Source: Bufo bufo (taxonomy: Eukaryota > Chordata > Amphibia > Anura > Bufonidae). From it: a stretch of DNA of 64,000 nt. The notes beneath the pieces were generated by a model. It worked only from the letters and a program-made list of their open reading frames with translations, was not told where the DNA came from and did no database searches. Below are positions 1-10,734 of the stretch, one piece after another. Position 1 is the stretch's first letter. Each line of letters starts with the position of its first letter. The position numbers and the translations under genes were made by a program. Location of the stretch: positions 111,062,465-111,126,464 of the forward strand of contig NC_053392.1 in assembly GCF_905171765.1 (NCBI RefSeq). Direction: 5' to 3'.

Positions 1-141
1 TTGGACCTGATGTAAATGTAAATGCAGATGAATTACATGTATGTATGCCTGCATGTCTCTATTTTCTATTTCAGGTAGAGATTCCAGTTGGGAGACCCAT
101 GATGGAGTACGAGGGCGTACTCAGCTTAAAGCAGTGGGGTA

Positions 142-919
142 TGTAGTGTACGGGAACTGTAATACCCGTTACTACCAAAGGTCACTTTGTGTGCTGTCGT
201 CCCTCCTTAATATTGGGGAGTTGTTGTATGCCAGTTTTATAAAATGTAATGTAATGTGTGTATTTCCCTGTCACTGAAACTTGCACTTGCAGGCCTGCTA
301 GGGGTGTCATTCCTACTTCTAGTCCATAGAGGGAGCTAGGGAGCCCTAGTTTATATAAGGCCAGTCAGGGAAGTGCAAGGCAGACGGAGTCTAGTATCTG
401 TAACCTACAGTTGGAGTTTAGACTATGTCTGAGACAAGTCCAGGCCTGAAGCCTGCTGTTCAGGAGAAGATTCCCTCCTGAATACCCATATGCAGAAGCA
501 GGAACATCTTAGCCTAAGGGCCTGAGGAACCATTCAGAAGCTAGGAGAGACTGAGGCAAAGATCAGAGGAGCCAGAGGTACTAAGAAAGACAGAGGAGGT
601 TCTTATCTAAGCCCAAATCAAGGATATAAAGCCAGACTTAGGTTAATGGGCCTTGGTGGAGGATTGCTACATTCCAGGATCAGACAGAGTTAGAGTGCAA
701 GCTCCTTTGCTGCAAATCCTGTGTTCAACACTCTGTAATAACCCTGCTGTACTGTATTGCCTGCATCGACCGAATTGCCAAATCGACTGTATGCTGAGGA
801 ACTGCGTTTCCAATATTGTCTCTGCTTGCAAAACTACTAAAGTTGGAGTTCTGTTTTAAGACTACGTTTCCTCAATTTATTCCTGCATCCGCAAACGGCG
901 TGCCACCGTTTACTTGGCA
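142..919 (+). mobile_element. LTR-like sequence of a non-autonomous LTR element
   Basis: The segment begins TGTAGTG after a purine-rich tract (AAAGCAGTGGGG, about 129-139) and ends CA at 919. It carries a TATA-like box (TTATATAAGG near 352). One base after the end lies TGGCGTCACGAAC (921-933), placed like a primer-binding site. The same 13-mer follows the LTR-like segment ending at 36471, and the sequence beyond it is similar in both places. This fits LTR plus start of internal region. No coding region follows; Gypsy fragments begin at 1046. No target duplication was found, so limits are approximate and the family is unknown. Confidence 0.4.
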
Positions 920-1045
920 CTGGCGTCACGAACTATTTCTACCTATACCTGCCCTTGCAGAGAGTCAGCTGTATCAGGTTAGTGTATATTGCACTACATC
1001 ACCCAGAAACACCTATTGCACACAACTTGAGTACGCTGCACCACT

Positions 1046-1198
1046 CCGACGACATGCTGCACCTCTTTGCCCAACACGGACATGGTAACCCTGGCAGTGG
1101 GGTACTCCCGGCGATCCCCATGGATACAGACAATGGACAGGGTTTGCTTCTCTGGGAGTGTCTCAGACACTAAGGACTCATGCACTATGGTTACCAGG
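1046..1198 (-). pseudogene. Gypsy protease fragment (left arm of a hairpin)
   Basis: On the minus strand this encodes a stretch of the retropepsin-linker part of the Gypsy pol found intact at 50306-53731 (shared residues include VSETLPEKQTLSIVCIHGD and VTMSVLGKEVQHVVGV). It matches the DNA at about 53437-53590 almost base for base. It is only about 150 bp, lacks the DSG active site, and has no flanking LTR, so it is a dead fragment. The same piece is repeated in inverted orientation at 1210-1436. Confidence 0.85.
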
Positions 1199-1209
1199 TG
1201 TCACGAGAT

Positions 1210-1436
1210 ACCTTAGTGTCTGAGACACTCCCAGAGAAGCAAACCCTATCCATTGTCTGTATCCATGGGGATCGCCGGGAGTACCCCATTGCCAGGGTTA
1301 CCATGTCCGTGTTGGGCAAAGAGGTGCAGCATGTCGTCGGAGTGGGACGCCAAATCCCTTATGCCTCCATACTGGGAAGGGATTTTCCTTTGTTCTGGAC
1401 TCTATGGAGGAGCGATATGCCTTCCCTTAGGGACAG
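1210..1436 (+). pseudogene. Gypsy protease fragment (right arm of a hairpin)
   Basis: The plus strand encodes the same Gypsy pol stretch as 1046-1198 and continues further, through GRQIPYASILGRDFPLF and MPSLRD, before leaving the Gypsy match near 1436. The shared 127-bp arms (1046-1172 against 1214-1340) differ at only about two positions by eye, with a spacer of roughly 40 bp. The match is cut where a palindrome and then a solo LTR (1443) begin. There is no active site and no start codon context, so it is non-functional. Confidence 0.85.
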
Positions 1437-1442
1437 TATATC

Positions 1443-2543
1443 TGTCACGGCCACGGTTATGGCCGTGACTCCTTGGGAGCCGCATACTGTTGCCCGCGGT
1501 TTTGGGTTGTAGTGTCAACCGCAGCTTGAGGCATAATGTAGTTAGCCTCAGGTGCGGTTGCCGCGGACAACAGCTATGTGTGCGGTTCCCTTGGAGTTAT
1601 GTGCACGTTTGTATGCACTTTTGTATGTCTGTGTGCACTCTGTTTTGTGTGTGGTGTGCACTGACATCTTCCCTTCACTGTGGTTGCCCGTGGCAACGTT
1701 TGGTTGTATGTGTACATGTGGTGGCAGTGTCCCGGCCTTCGGGCTGACTCCCAGGACACGCTTGCCACCCATGTCGCTGCCTGCGGCAACAGCCACAGTG
1801 TGTTTGTTGTTTTGACACTTCCCCTTTATGTTATGTTTTCCCTTCTGTGGTATTGGAAGGGTTAACTCCCTTTCTGTGTGTCTGAGTCACGGGGTGTGTC
1901 TGACTGTTGGGTGTGGCCTCTTGGCCCTATATAGCCTCAGTTGTAGGCAGTAGCCAGAGAGGGTGTTTCAGCCATGCTGGCTGTAGACATCCTCCTGATT
2001 ACTTACCAACTGCCAGTGGGGGCCAACCTTCTGGTCATAAGCTTATATATGTCCTTTGGTGTCTGAAGATGTGTTTGCTTTATGTTGTTTTTTGCACCTG
2101 TGGTCCTGGGTTCCCGTGTGTTGTATGTTTGTGTGCTGAGTCCTGCTGTTTGTGGGCAGTACACCCACATGGGTTCCAGGCTTGGTTGTCTGTGGCAGGT
2201 CAGTGTGATGTTTGTGGCAAGTACCTGCCACTGCCACAGGTTGCACTTGTTCCCCTTGCTTGCTGCTTGGCCAGTGAGACTCCTGTTCCTCCGGATCCAG
2301 AAGGAACAGGATGTCTTACTCTGACTCCTAGCCTAGGGACCGGCGGAGGGCGAGTAGGGATCCGAGGTTCCTGCGCATGGGTCTTCCTACCTTCAAGGTC
2401 GGCCCATGCAGGTAGGAGTTAGGGTCAGGTTAGGGACGCTGTTAGGAGGTGACCTGCTCCCTAATCCTGTTCGTCCTGGTCAAGCAGCGACCATCTTCCT
2501 TCCGGCACACGGCTGAGGGTTTCCCCCATCCTCAGCCGTGACA
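1443..2543 (+). mobile_element. Solo LTR with 5-bp target duplication ATATC
   Basis: The element starts TGTCACGGCC and ends GCCGTGACA, with the exact direct repeat ATATC at 1438-1442 and 2544-2548. TG...CA ends and a 5-bp duplication identify a solo LTR formed by LTR-LTR recombination. A TATA-like box (CTATATAGCC near 1927) supports plus orientation. Both ends are themselves hairpins: CACGGCCA/TGGCCGTG at the start and CACGGCTGAGG/CCTCAGCCGTG at the end. Related copies are at 43240-44792 and 45536-46523. No coding capacity. Confidence 0.85.
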
Positions 2544-2580
2544 ATATCTGGCCTTTTAAAAAAAAAAAGGCCAGATATAC
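2544..2580. repeat. Short palindrome split by the solo LTR
   Basis: ATATCTGGCC, TTTT and an A-run, then GGCCAGATATAC. Removing the solo LTR and one copy of its target duplication joins this to the bases before 1443 and gives a near-perfect palindrome, with CAGTATATCTGGCC and its complement around a T/A loop. The LTR therefore inserted into one arm of a pre-existing hairpin. Confidence 0.7.
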
Positions 2581-3229
2581 TGTCACGACCGCTATCCCAG
2601 CAGCAGTCGTGTCGTACCAGACGGAGGGGAAGGGGGACCCTTATCTACGGATGGGAAATAAAATGGCCACCCCTGACTAACCCTAAGCTGGCACCTGTCT
2701 GCCCTGATACCCTAGACGGGGTGTGAACCCGTGCGGCGAGCAGGATGCCTAAACCCTCAGTCGCCCTAACAAGACTGGACTGGGGAAAGGCCGATGGGAG
2801 CGCTAGTCACCATCACTCACGTCTAGGAAAACAACAGGGGAAGACAGCAACAAACAAACAACAGCAGAGATAGACTTATCCAGTCACGAGCAGAGAAGGC
2901 GATCCCAAACACGACAGTCCACGCCGGACAAGAGCTCCACAGCAACACCATCAAACGATCTCCTTCCAAGGTCAGAGTAGCACTGGAAGTAAGGACTATA
3001 TCTGGCAATGACTGCAAGTGAAACTGAAACTAATATAGTAGCTGGGAGTGGCAGACAGGACTCACCTGAGAAGGATGCCTACAAACTCCCAGTCAGGACA
3101 AAAAGGTTCACAAGGCAAAACCCAGATGACATACCCTGAACCACGGAGCAAACTCACAAGCTATCGCGAGTAGCAAGTCGCTGCGACCTTCTCCTCCCAG
3201 ACCTGTCTGGATCAGTCACAGTCGTGACA
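2581..3229 (-). mobile_element. Solo LTR-like element, second family member
   Basis: The segment starts TGTCACGACC and ends GTCGTGACA, the same terminal style as the solo LTR at 1443-2543. On the minus strand a TATA-like box (CTACTATATTAG near 3030) lies in the expected position, so the orientation is probably minus. Flanks are ATATA-C on the left and ATATA on the right; this is a duplication only if one extra base is allowed. There is no coding region. A foldback transposon is an alternative, given the inverted ends. Confidence 0.6.
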
Positions 3230-4550
3230 ATATAGTGCCACCAGTAAATTCCCCCATAGTGCTCCTCTCCCCCCTTCCTGCTAGTGCCCCCCATAATGTA
3301 CCAGTATAAAATGCCCCATATATAGTGCCCCAGTAGATGCCCCTCAGTGTCCGGCCTCTGATAGGCTGCCGGCTTAGTGTCCCCCATAATGCCCCCCAAT
3401 AATGTGCCAGTAATTGTCCCCATAGATGCCCCCCATCATGTGCCAGTATCAAGTGCCTCTCTCCTCCCCCCCACATGTCCCAGTATCATAGTGCCATCTC
3501 CCCCCCATGTGCCAGTATCAAGTGCCTCTCTCCTTCCCACCCCACATGTGCCAGTATCATAGTGCCAAAAAAAAACATTTGCCAGTATCAAGTGCCTCTC
3601 TCTTCCCCCCCATGTCCCAGTATCATAGTGCCATCTCCCCCCAAAAAAAGTGGCAGTATCAAGTGCCTCTCCCCCCCATGTGTTAGTATCATAGTGCCAA
3701 ACCCACCCATGTGCCAGTATCAAGTGCCAAACCCCCCCCCACGTGCCTGTATCAAGTGCCTCTCTCCCCCCATGTGCCAGTATCAAGTGCCTCTCCCTTC
3801 CCCCCATGTCCCATTATGTCCCATTATCATAGTGCCATCTCCCCCCCAGAAAAAAGTGCCAGTATCAAGTGCCTCTCCCCCCCCATGTGCCAGTATCATA
3901 GTGCCAGACCCCCCCTCCCACGTGCCAGTATCAAGTGCCAAACCCCCCCTCCCACGTGCCAGTATCAAGTGCCTCTCTCCCCCCCATTCATGTGCCAGTA
4001 TCAAGTGCCAAACCTCCCGTCCCCCGTGCCAGTATCAAGTGCCTCTCTCCCCCCACCCATGTGCTAGTATCAAGTGCCTCTCTCCTCCCCCCCATGTCCC
4101 AGTATCATAGTGCCATCTCCCCCCCCCAAAAAAAGTGCCAGTATCAAGTGCCTCTCCCCCCCCATGGGCCAGTATCAGGTGCCAACCCCTCTCCCCCCAT
4201 GTGCCAGTATCAGGTGCCAACCCCCCTCCCCCCCATGTGCCAGTATCAGATGCCTCTCTCCCCCCCATGTGCCAGTATCAGGTGCCAACCCCCCTCCCCC
4301 ATGTGCCAGTATCAGGTGCCACTGCCAACCCCCATGTGCCAGTATCAGGTGCCAACCCCCCTCCCCCCCATGTGCCAGTATCAAGTGCCTCTCTCCCCCC
4401 CATGTGCCAGTATCAGGTGCCAACCCTCCTCCCCCCCATGTGCCAGTATCAGGTGCCACTGCCAACCCCCCTCCCCCCGTGTGCTAGTATCAGGTGCTAA
4501 CTCCCCTCCCCCTGTGCCAGTATCAAGTGCCTCCCGCTCCCCCCATGGCA
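3230..4550 (+). repeat. C-rich minisatellite (GTGCCAGTATCAAGTGCC type)
   Basis: About 1.3 kb of tandem, diverged units of roughly 30-45 bp built around GTGCCAGTATCAAGTGCC and runs of 5-9 C. Later units carry the variant CAGGTGCC, and some hold an A-run (CCCCAAAAAAAGTG). Strand asymmetry is extreme: plus is C-rich, minus G-rich. Open frames of up to about 210 codons on both strands are by-products of the repeat, not genes. Confidence 0.9.
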
Positions 4551-4685
4551 GTAACAGTCGGGTATTAAAAAAATAAAATAAACACTTCTACTTACCTCCA
4601 TGTCAGCGATGTGATGCAGCCTCTTCCTGTGTCCCGCCCTGTATGTCCATATATGGAGTCAGTGCTTGTATTTCAGAAAAGTTTC
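4551..4685. other. Junction sequence, no gene seen
   Basis: A/T-rich step (TTAAAAAAATAAAATAAAC) then unassigned sequence leading from the minisatellite into the tRNA-like foldback. Confidence 0.5.
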
Positions 4686-4754
4686 TGCTGGGATTCGAAC
4701 CTACAACCTTCTGTATCAAAGGCAAAGCACTTAACCACACAACCATAAGAGCTG
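4686..4754 (-). other. tRNA-like segment (SINE head or tRNA relic)
   Basis: The minus strand carries a perfect polymerase III B box, GGTTCGAATCC (4691-4701), preceded by an A-box-like TGGTTGTGTGG at the expected distance. GCCTT and AAGGT can pair as an anticodon stem, but around an 8-base loop, and the acceptor ends do not pair. It is therefore a tRNA-derived sequence rather than a working tRNA gene. Confidence 0.6.
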
Positions 4755-4814
4755 TCTTGAAAATGACTGAAAAAATATGAGACTTCTACTGTTATAGCTG
4801 GCTAAGTGTACATA

Positions 4815-5240
4815 TATACACATGACAGCTGCCCCAACACACCCAGCACTGCTATATCTCTATATATGTAAGCTGGCCCAGCACACACAGCTCTGCTACA
4901 TCTAATACACATGACAGCTGCTCTTCTACATCTATATATCTCAAAGTATTGCTATACAGTAGATAGATATATAGAGATATAGCAAAGCTGAGTGTGCTGG
5001 GGCAGCTGTCATGTGTATAGATGTAGCAGAGCTGGGTGTGTTTGGGCAGCTGTCATGTGTATAGATGTAGCAGTGCTGGGTTTGCTGGGGCAGCTTTCAT
5101 ATATAGAGATATAGTAGAGCTGAGTGTGCTGGTGCAGCTGTCATGTGTATTAGATGTAGCAGAGCTGGGTGTGCAGGGGCAGCTATCATATATAGAGATA
5201 TAGCAGTGCTGGGTTTGTTGGGGCAGCTGTCATGTGTATA
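4815..5240. repeat. Tandem array inside the foldback
   Basis: Diverged units of about 60 bp alternate AGAGATATAGCA or TAGATGTAGCAG with GCTGGGTGTGCTGGGGCAGCTGTCATGTG. The left part is in inverted orientation and the right part direct, so the array is part of the large palindrome. Confidence 0.75.
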
Positions 5241-5305
5241 GATGTACATTTAGCCAGGTACAACAGTAGAAGTCTCATATTTTTTCCATCAGTTGCAATG
5301 CAGCC

Positions 5306-5370
5306 CTTATGGCTGTGTGGGTAAATGCTTTGCCTCTGATACATGAAGGTTGTGGGTTCGAATCCCAGAC
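5306..5370 (+). other. tRNA-like segment, inverted partner
   Basis: The plus strand has TGGCTGTGTGG (A-box-like, one mismatch to consensus) and GGTTCGAATCC (5355-5365, perfect B box). It mirrors 4686-4754. Acceptor pairing is not evident, so it is not called as a tRNA gene. Confidence 0.6.
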
Positions 5371-6124
5371 ACTTCAGGAGACAGTAAGAATGATCACATT
5401 AGCGAGGGGGCCTGGTCCGCTGCTGCTGTGAAGGGGCCCTGAACAACAAGAATCGATCATATTTAACTAACTTGAAAATAAACTGTCACACACGCTGCCG
5501 GGGCGCCGGGCCCCAAAGCAGCTGCTTCCCCGGTAGTTACACCACTGGGGGGGAGCCGGAGCCACAGACACCACTAAGGAACAAGCGGAGTCAAGGGCTA
5601 AGGGAACAGCATACACCCCAGGACCATAGAGGCAGGAACGGCCACAGAGACGCCAGGAGCAGCGGGGTAGCCGAGCCGCGAGGAGAGCATGACGTACTAC
5701 GTCTACGTCATCACGTCGCCCAACACGCCTCCGTTGTGACCATCTTGATTGAAGATACTGTGCAAAATCTTGCGCGGGGTGACGTGTGATGTCACCAAGT
5801 CATCATGCTACCCGGGCAAGGTTACATCAGTGATGACGTCACCACGCACGTCTGGTGTGATGAGGTGATGACATCATCATGTCACTGGGAGAGATTTCAC
5901 AGAGTATCTTCAATCAAGATGATTGCGATGGCCTAAGGTAAGTGTGTATATCCATTTTTTTTTAACTGATTAACCGCTGAAAGGCCTTGATTTTAATTTC
6001 AGATGTTGGACTCAGCGTCAAGAATCAAATTTCTTTGTGAAATTCGGCAAAGCAGCGGAATAGAATTTTTTAAAACTTCGCTCATTATTAATGAGCACTC
6101 CTCTGCCTGACTATCTACTCTGAT
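5371..6124. repeat. Unassigned stretch with a palindrome at 5741-5921
   Basis: No gene is seen. A 31-bp inverted pair (5741-5771 against 5891-5921; CATCTTGATTGAAGATACT and its near complement) encloses about 120 bp rich in TGACGTCA-like and ATGACATCATCA motifs. It resembles a small foldback or MITE; termini and target duplication could not be fixed. Confidence 0.5.
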
Positions 6125-6857
6125 AATAGCTCCAAAAATAGTGATTTATTGGTTATATTAAAACATAACTTTTACTTCTGAAATTAAGAAAATAGGCCCA
6201 AAATATATGTATAATAAATTAATTGATAGAGCGGCGGTATGACAGGTCAATGTACATGGCGGCACCCAAACAATATGTGAAAAAAGAGGTACTCGGCGGC
6301 ACACAAAATGAAACCTGTACTCCTACCGCTCTGTCGTCAACGTCCAGGGTGCAGGTTGCGTCCAGATGACACTGAAGTAAGTAGCTCCAAGCCGGACGCT
6401 CAGCTGCTAGGGACGGCGGGGTCCAAATCAACCCTAATTTAACCCTATAAAGTGGTCTAAGGCTTACCCTAAAATCTAATTAGGTGTAGCCGCCTAACCA
6501 CAGGGCACTCGTCATTATAAGGGCGACCCTGTCCGGAACCTCTCCCTGTTACCTTCTGAAAAGCCGCGGGCAATAGATTGCAATCTTTAGCCCGCGGCTA
6601 TTCAGAAGATGCCCGTACTATGGTAGAGGAGTGTTATCCAGTACTCCCACCAGCAGTCCATATGCAGGTTTCATTTTGGGTGCCGCCGAGTACCTCTTTT
6701 TTCACATATTGTTTGGGTGCCGCCGTGCACATTGACTTGTCATACCGCCGCTCTGACAATTAATTTATTATACATATCTTTTGGGCCTATTTTCTTAATT
6801 TCAGAAGTAAAAGTTATGTTTTAATATAACCAATAAATCATTATTTTTGGAGCTATT
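6125..6857. repeat. Foldback element with about 200-bp inverted arms
   Basis: The left arm (6125 to about 6330) and right arm (about 6655-6857) are near complements, starting AATAGCTCCAAAAATA on both sides. The central spacer contains a second palindrome at 6556-6605 (CTGAAAAGCCGCGGGC ... GCCCGCGGCTATTCAG). There is no transposase. Target duplication was not evident. Confidence 0.75.
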
Positions 6858-6869
6858 GTAATGATATAT

Positions 6870-7420
6870 AGTGACATTTATCCACAGGACTAAGTCCATA
6901 ATTTGTCTCACTTTGTCTTGGTTCCAGCAGGCTTTAGCAATAACTCTGGCAGGCAAACAAACTCAACCTGCTACATCAATTGCTCTCTGGCCCTGCTGTA
7001 CTAACAGGGTAGTTGTATAACTTAGCTTCCTTTGGATGCTGAAACTTCTCTTTTTTGTCTGTCTCTTAAGTTCTACCAGGGAACTACTTCCTGGCCTCTG
7101 AGGCTTCCAGCTGTGGCCTCCATATCCAGCAGAGCTGAAGGTGCTCTAGCTGGCTTAGACAGGGCACGTCCAGCAGGGATGTGCTCCTGCACAACCTCCC
7201 TTAGCAGGGGTAAAGCTAAAACTGACTAACTAGAACTCCACACTTCCTGCAGCAAGTGGGACATGCCCACCACACCACAGAGGGAGGGTTAGAATGGAAA
7301 AGAAGGTTCCACTCTACGTAAATGTAGCTCTGCCATATTCTTCGCCACCTACTGGTGAACCAGGTACATTACATGATAACATAAACAGTTTCAAACTTTA
7401 GAAATGTACAGTGTTCAGGA
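6870..7420 (-). mobile_element. Possible LTR-like sequence
   Basis: On the minus strand the segment has CACCAGTAGGTGGCG followed by GGGCATGTCCC, an order also seen in the LTR-like sequence at 35590-36471. No terminal TG...CA pair or target duplication was found, so this is a weak call. No coding region. Confidence 0.25.
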
Positions 7421-8594
7421 CCTGAAATAAATACACAGATGACATTATATTAGACCATAGGAGATAGTAGCGGGTCTCAGACTCAGATCCAACCAATCAA
7501 GGCCACTTCTCTGGTAAAATAGCTGGATTAGTTGCTAGTTATCAGCTATTCGTGACTGTTATATGTAAGGACTTGTTTTATCTGTCTTAGTTATCTGCTT
7601 ATTTTTCTTAAATCTTAATTTTCTTTTATCTTGGATGACATTTTGGGCCTTTGGAACCCATTACTCAAGTTACAATGGTTTCAACATACAATGGTTGTCC
7701 TGCAACCACTGTATTAATTTGCATTGGATGTTTTGTATCTAGTGGATATCTCCAATGTCGAAGGTTAGTTGGGTAACTATCTCTATGAGGGTGGAGTTAT
7801 TTGAGCCTGCAATTTACAGAAACATCATCTCCATGTGTTGAAAATTTATGAGAAATATTAAATGCAGTAAGCAATTGTTTTTGGGAAGTGCCAGGCATTT
7901 TTTATTTCATTTAGCTGTGTTCTTTGTATCTCTGATGTTGATGTTATGACATTATTTGTGGGCTTTTATCTATTCTATAGGGAAAAAAATGCCTCCAAAA
8001 AAAAAAAAAAAAGAAAGAAAACAGCATCCACGGTTTTATCCCTTTTTAACGGCAAGAAAAATGACAAATGACAAACCAAATGTGTATGTGGAGGCCCTAA
8101 AAGATGTAGTGGGTACATATTAGCAACATTTACAAAAGCAAGATATTAATTAACATAAACTGTGAAGGAACATTTGTGGTGGAAAATGTGTGCCTTTATT
8201 TTTACCTGATCAATGTGGAAATTGACAAGAAAGCATAGCAGGCATACATTTCATGTCCTCATTGTTATCAAAATATATATATAATTTGCTGTGGAAAAAT
8301 TCATCACAAGTCTGTGGCAAAATCACATGAGTTACCTATTGATTTGTCCTAGAACTTCCATCAGATATGCCATTTATTTCACCCTGTTAATTGGAAAGGT
8401 TGATATGCAGGGGTCCACCATGGAGTACATGAAGTATGGAAGTGGTAGTAGTTGTGGCTCTGAGGTTGGCGGTAGTACTCACAGTCCACTAGAGCAATAC
8501 TTAGGTCATCTGCACATAAGTAAAGTTGAACGCACATAAGATCCGCACAAATTGTGCCTATCCTGTTTTGGACCCACAGATTTAGGCTCACAAA
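7421..8594. other. Unassigned A/T-rich stretch, no gene seen
   Basis: About 1.2 kb with an A-run at 7999-8013, no convincing reading frame, no splice-supported exon and no clear repeat boundary. Confidence 0.5.
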
Positions 8595-9539
8595 TAGAGT
8601 TGAGCGGACACCTGGATGTTCGGGTTTGGCAGGTTCGGCCGAACTTGAAAAAAAAGTTCGGGTTCGGCACCCGAACTTGACCCCGAACCCGAACCCCATT
8701 GAAGTCAATGGGGACCCGAACTGTTGGGCACTAAAATGGCTCTAAAATAGTCCTGGAAAGGGCTAGAGGGCTGCAAAAGGCATCAAAATGTGCTTAAGAG
8801 CATGACAACTGTTCTGCAAACAAATGTGGATAGGGAAATGACTTAAAATAACATAAAATACAGAAAAATTTGAAATAACAATCTGGATCTAGGAGTAGGA
8901 GGTTGAGGAGGCGGTGGATGGGTGTATGTGGCGATGTAGGTTGACGTGGCGGTGTAGGTGGAAGCGGCGGTGAAGGAGGAATAGGTAGCCAACACTGATT
9001 TGTGTTATTTTTTTTTTTTAATTGGGGTATCCCCCAAAATATTGGGACATATAACAAAATAAAACAAAGAATAAGTGCACTTGAGTACAAGAATGGATGG
9101 TTGAGGCTGGTATAAATGTCTATTCTGCACAAGGTACGGACAAGTCCTGTGGGATCCATGCCTGGTTCATTTTAATAAACGTACCGTAAGCTTGTCCACA
9201 TTGGCTGCGGCCTGTGATAATGCTCTCTGCCGTACTAAACACACGTTCACACTATACACTGGCTGCAGGGCAGGTCAGCACCTCCAAGGCTGACAAAGCT
9301 TTTCCACATTTTGGCGATGCTAACCATGCCTTCTCAGGTGCTGGTGGTGCCCCAGCTGCGTTGGCGACCTCTTCCTCCTCCTCTGCCTTTGCCTTGAGCT
9401 TCCACTGTACACCCGCTGTCAGGTGGAAATGCCATCAGCAGCGTGCGCTTGTAGTCGCGCATCTTCCGATCAGTAACAGATGTTTTCACAAAATTTAGTT
9501 CCCTGTCAGCAATGCAGAGCAGGGGTTCATTCACGGCAA

Positions 9540-10260
9540 AAGGGGGTTCATGTCACCCAGCAATAGAACAGAGGATTTTGAGAGATTTAGGCCCGTGTCA
9601 GCAATGCAGAACAGGGGTTCATTCACAGCAAAAGGGGGTTCATGTCACCCAGCAATACAACAGAGGATTTTGAGAGATTTAGGCTCCTGTCATCCAGGCA
9701 CAGCAGGGGTTCATTCATGGCAAAAGGGGGATCATGTCACCCAGCAATAGAACAGAGGATTTTAAGAGATTTAGGCCCCTGTCAGCAATGCAGGGCAGGG
9801 GTTCATTCACGGCAAAAAGGGGTTCATGTCACCAAGCAATACAACAGAGGATTTTGAGAGATTTAGGCTCCTGTCATCCAGGCACAGCAGGGGTTCATTC
9901 ATGGCAAAAGGGGGATCATGTCACCCAGCAATAGAACAGAGGATTTTAAGAGATTTAGGCCCCTGTCAGCAATGCAGGGCAGGGGTTCATTCACGGCAAA
10001 AAGGGGTTCATGTCACCAAGCAATACAACAGAGGATTTTGAGAGATTTTGGCCCCTGTCACCCAGGCACAGCAGGGGTTCATTCACGGCAAAAGGGGGAT
10101 CATGTCACCCAGCAATAGAACAGAGGATTTTGAGAGATTTAGGCCCCTGTCAGCAATGCAGAGCAGGGGTAAATTCACGGCAAAAGGGGGTTCATGTCAC
10201 ACAGCAATACAACTGATTTTGAGAGATTTAGGCCCCTGTAACCCAGGCACAGCAGGTGTT
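9540..10260. repeat. 92-bp tandem array in the 3' part of the hAT
   Basis: About eight units with a start-to-start spacing of 92 bp through most of the array. Two unit types alternate (GTCAGCAATGCAG and GTCATCCAGGCACAG), giving a 184-bp higher-order repeat. Because 92 is not a multiple of 3, similar short open frames recur at each unit; these are not genes. Confidence 0.9.
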
Positions 10261-10734
10261 TGTATACGCCAAAAATGGTAAAATGTCACCCGACAATTGA
10301 AAATAATAATTTTTTCAATTTAGGGCACTAAAATTGGCACTTTTTTTTTCAATTAAAATGGCTCTAAAATAGTCTGTGAAAAGGCTAGAGGGATGCAAAA
10401 GGCAGTAAAATGTGCTTAAGAGCATGGCAACTGCTCTGCAAACAAATGTGGATAGGGAAATAACTTAAAATGAAATAAAATAACTAAAAATTACAAATTA
10501 TTAACCTGCAACTCAGAGAAGGAGGTGGATATGGAGTTGGAGATTGAGGAGGCGGTAAATGTGGTGTTGTAGGTGGAGGCAGCAATAGAGGAGGAACAGG
10601 TAGCCAACAATGTTTTTTCTTATTTTTTATTGGGGTAGGTAGCCCCCCCAAATATTGTGACAAATAAAAAAAAACAAAGAATCATTGCACTTGACTTGAG
10701 TACAAGAATGTATGTTTATTGGTGGTATAAATGT

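Larger units (their letters stand above)
4686..5370. repeat. Foldback element with tRNA-like ends
   Basis: Two imperfect inverted arms of about 128 bp (4686-4813 and 5243-5370) each end in a tRNA-like segment pointing outward. Between them lies a tandem array. Shared inner sequence includes AACAGTAGAAGTCTCAT and its complement. This looks like two head-to-head tRNA-derived SINE-like units joined by a satellite, or a foldback transposon that captured a tRNA-like sequence. No coding region. Confidence 0.7.

Noticed and set aside
3377..4576. Long open frames on both strands with Ser/Pro- or Gly/His-rich repeats
   Set aside because: They follow the minisatellite unit; the same words appear in several frames and on both strands.
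4686..5370. Two tRNA genes
   Set aside because: B boxes are perfect, but acceptor stems do not pair and the anticodon loop has eight bases.
9540..10260. Possible CRISPR-like array
   Set aside because: Units are contiguous with no unique spacers, in a vertebrate transposon.
9550..10281. A series of 66-77-codon frames starting MSPSN
   Set aside because: Each is one pass through the 92-bp array; the spacing is exactly the repeat unit.
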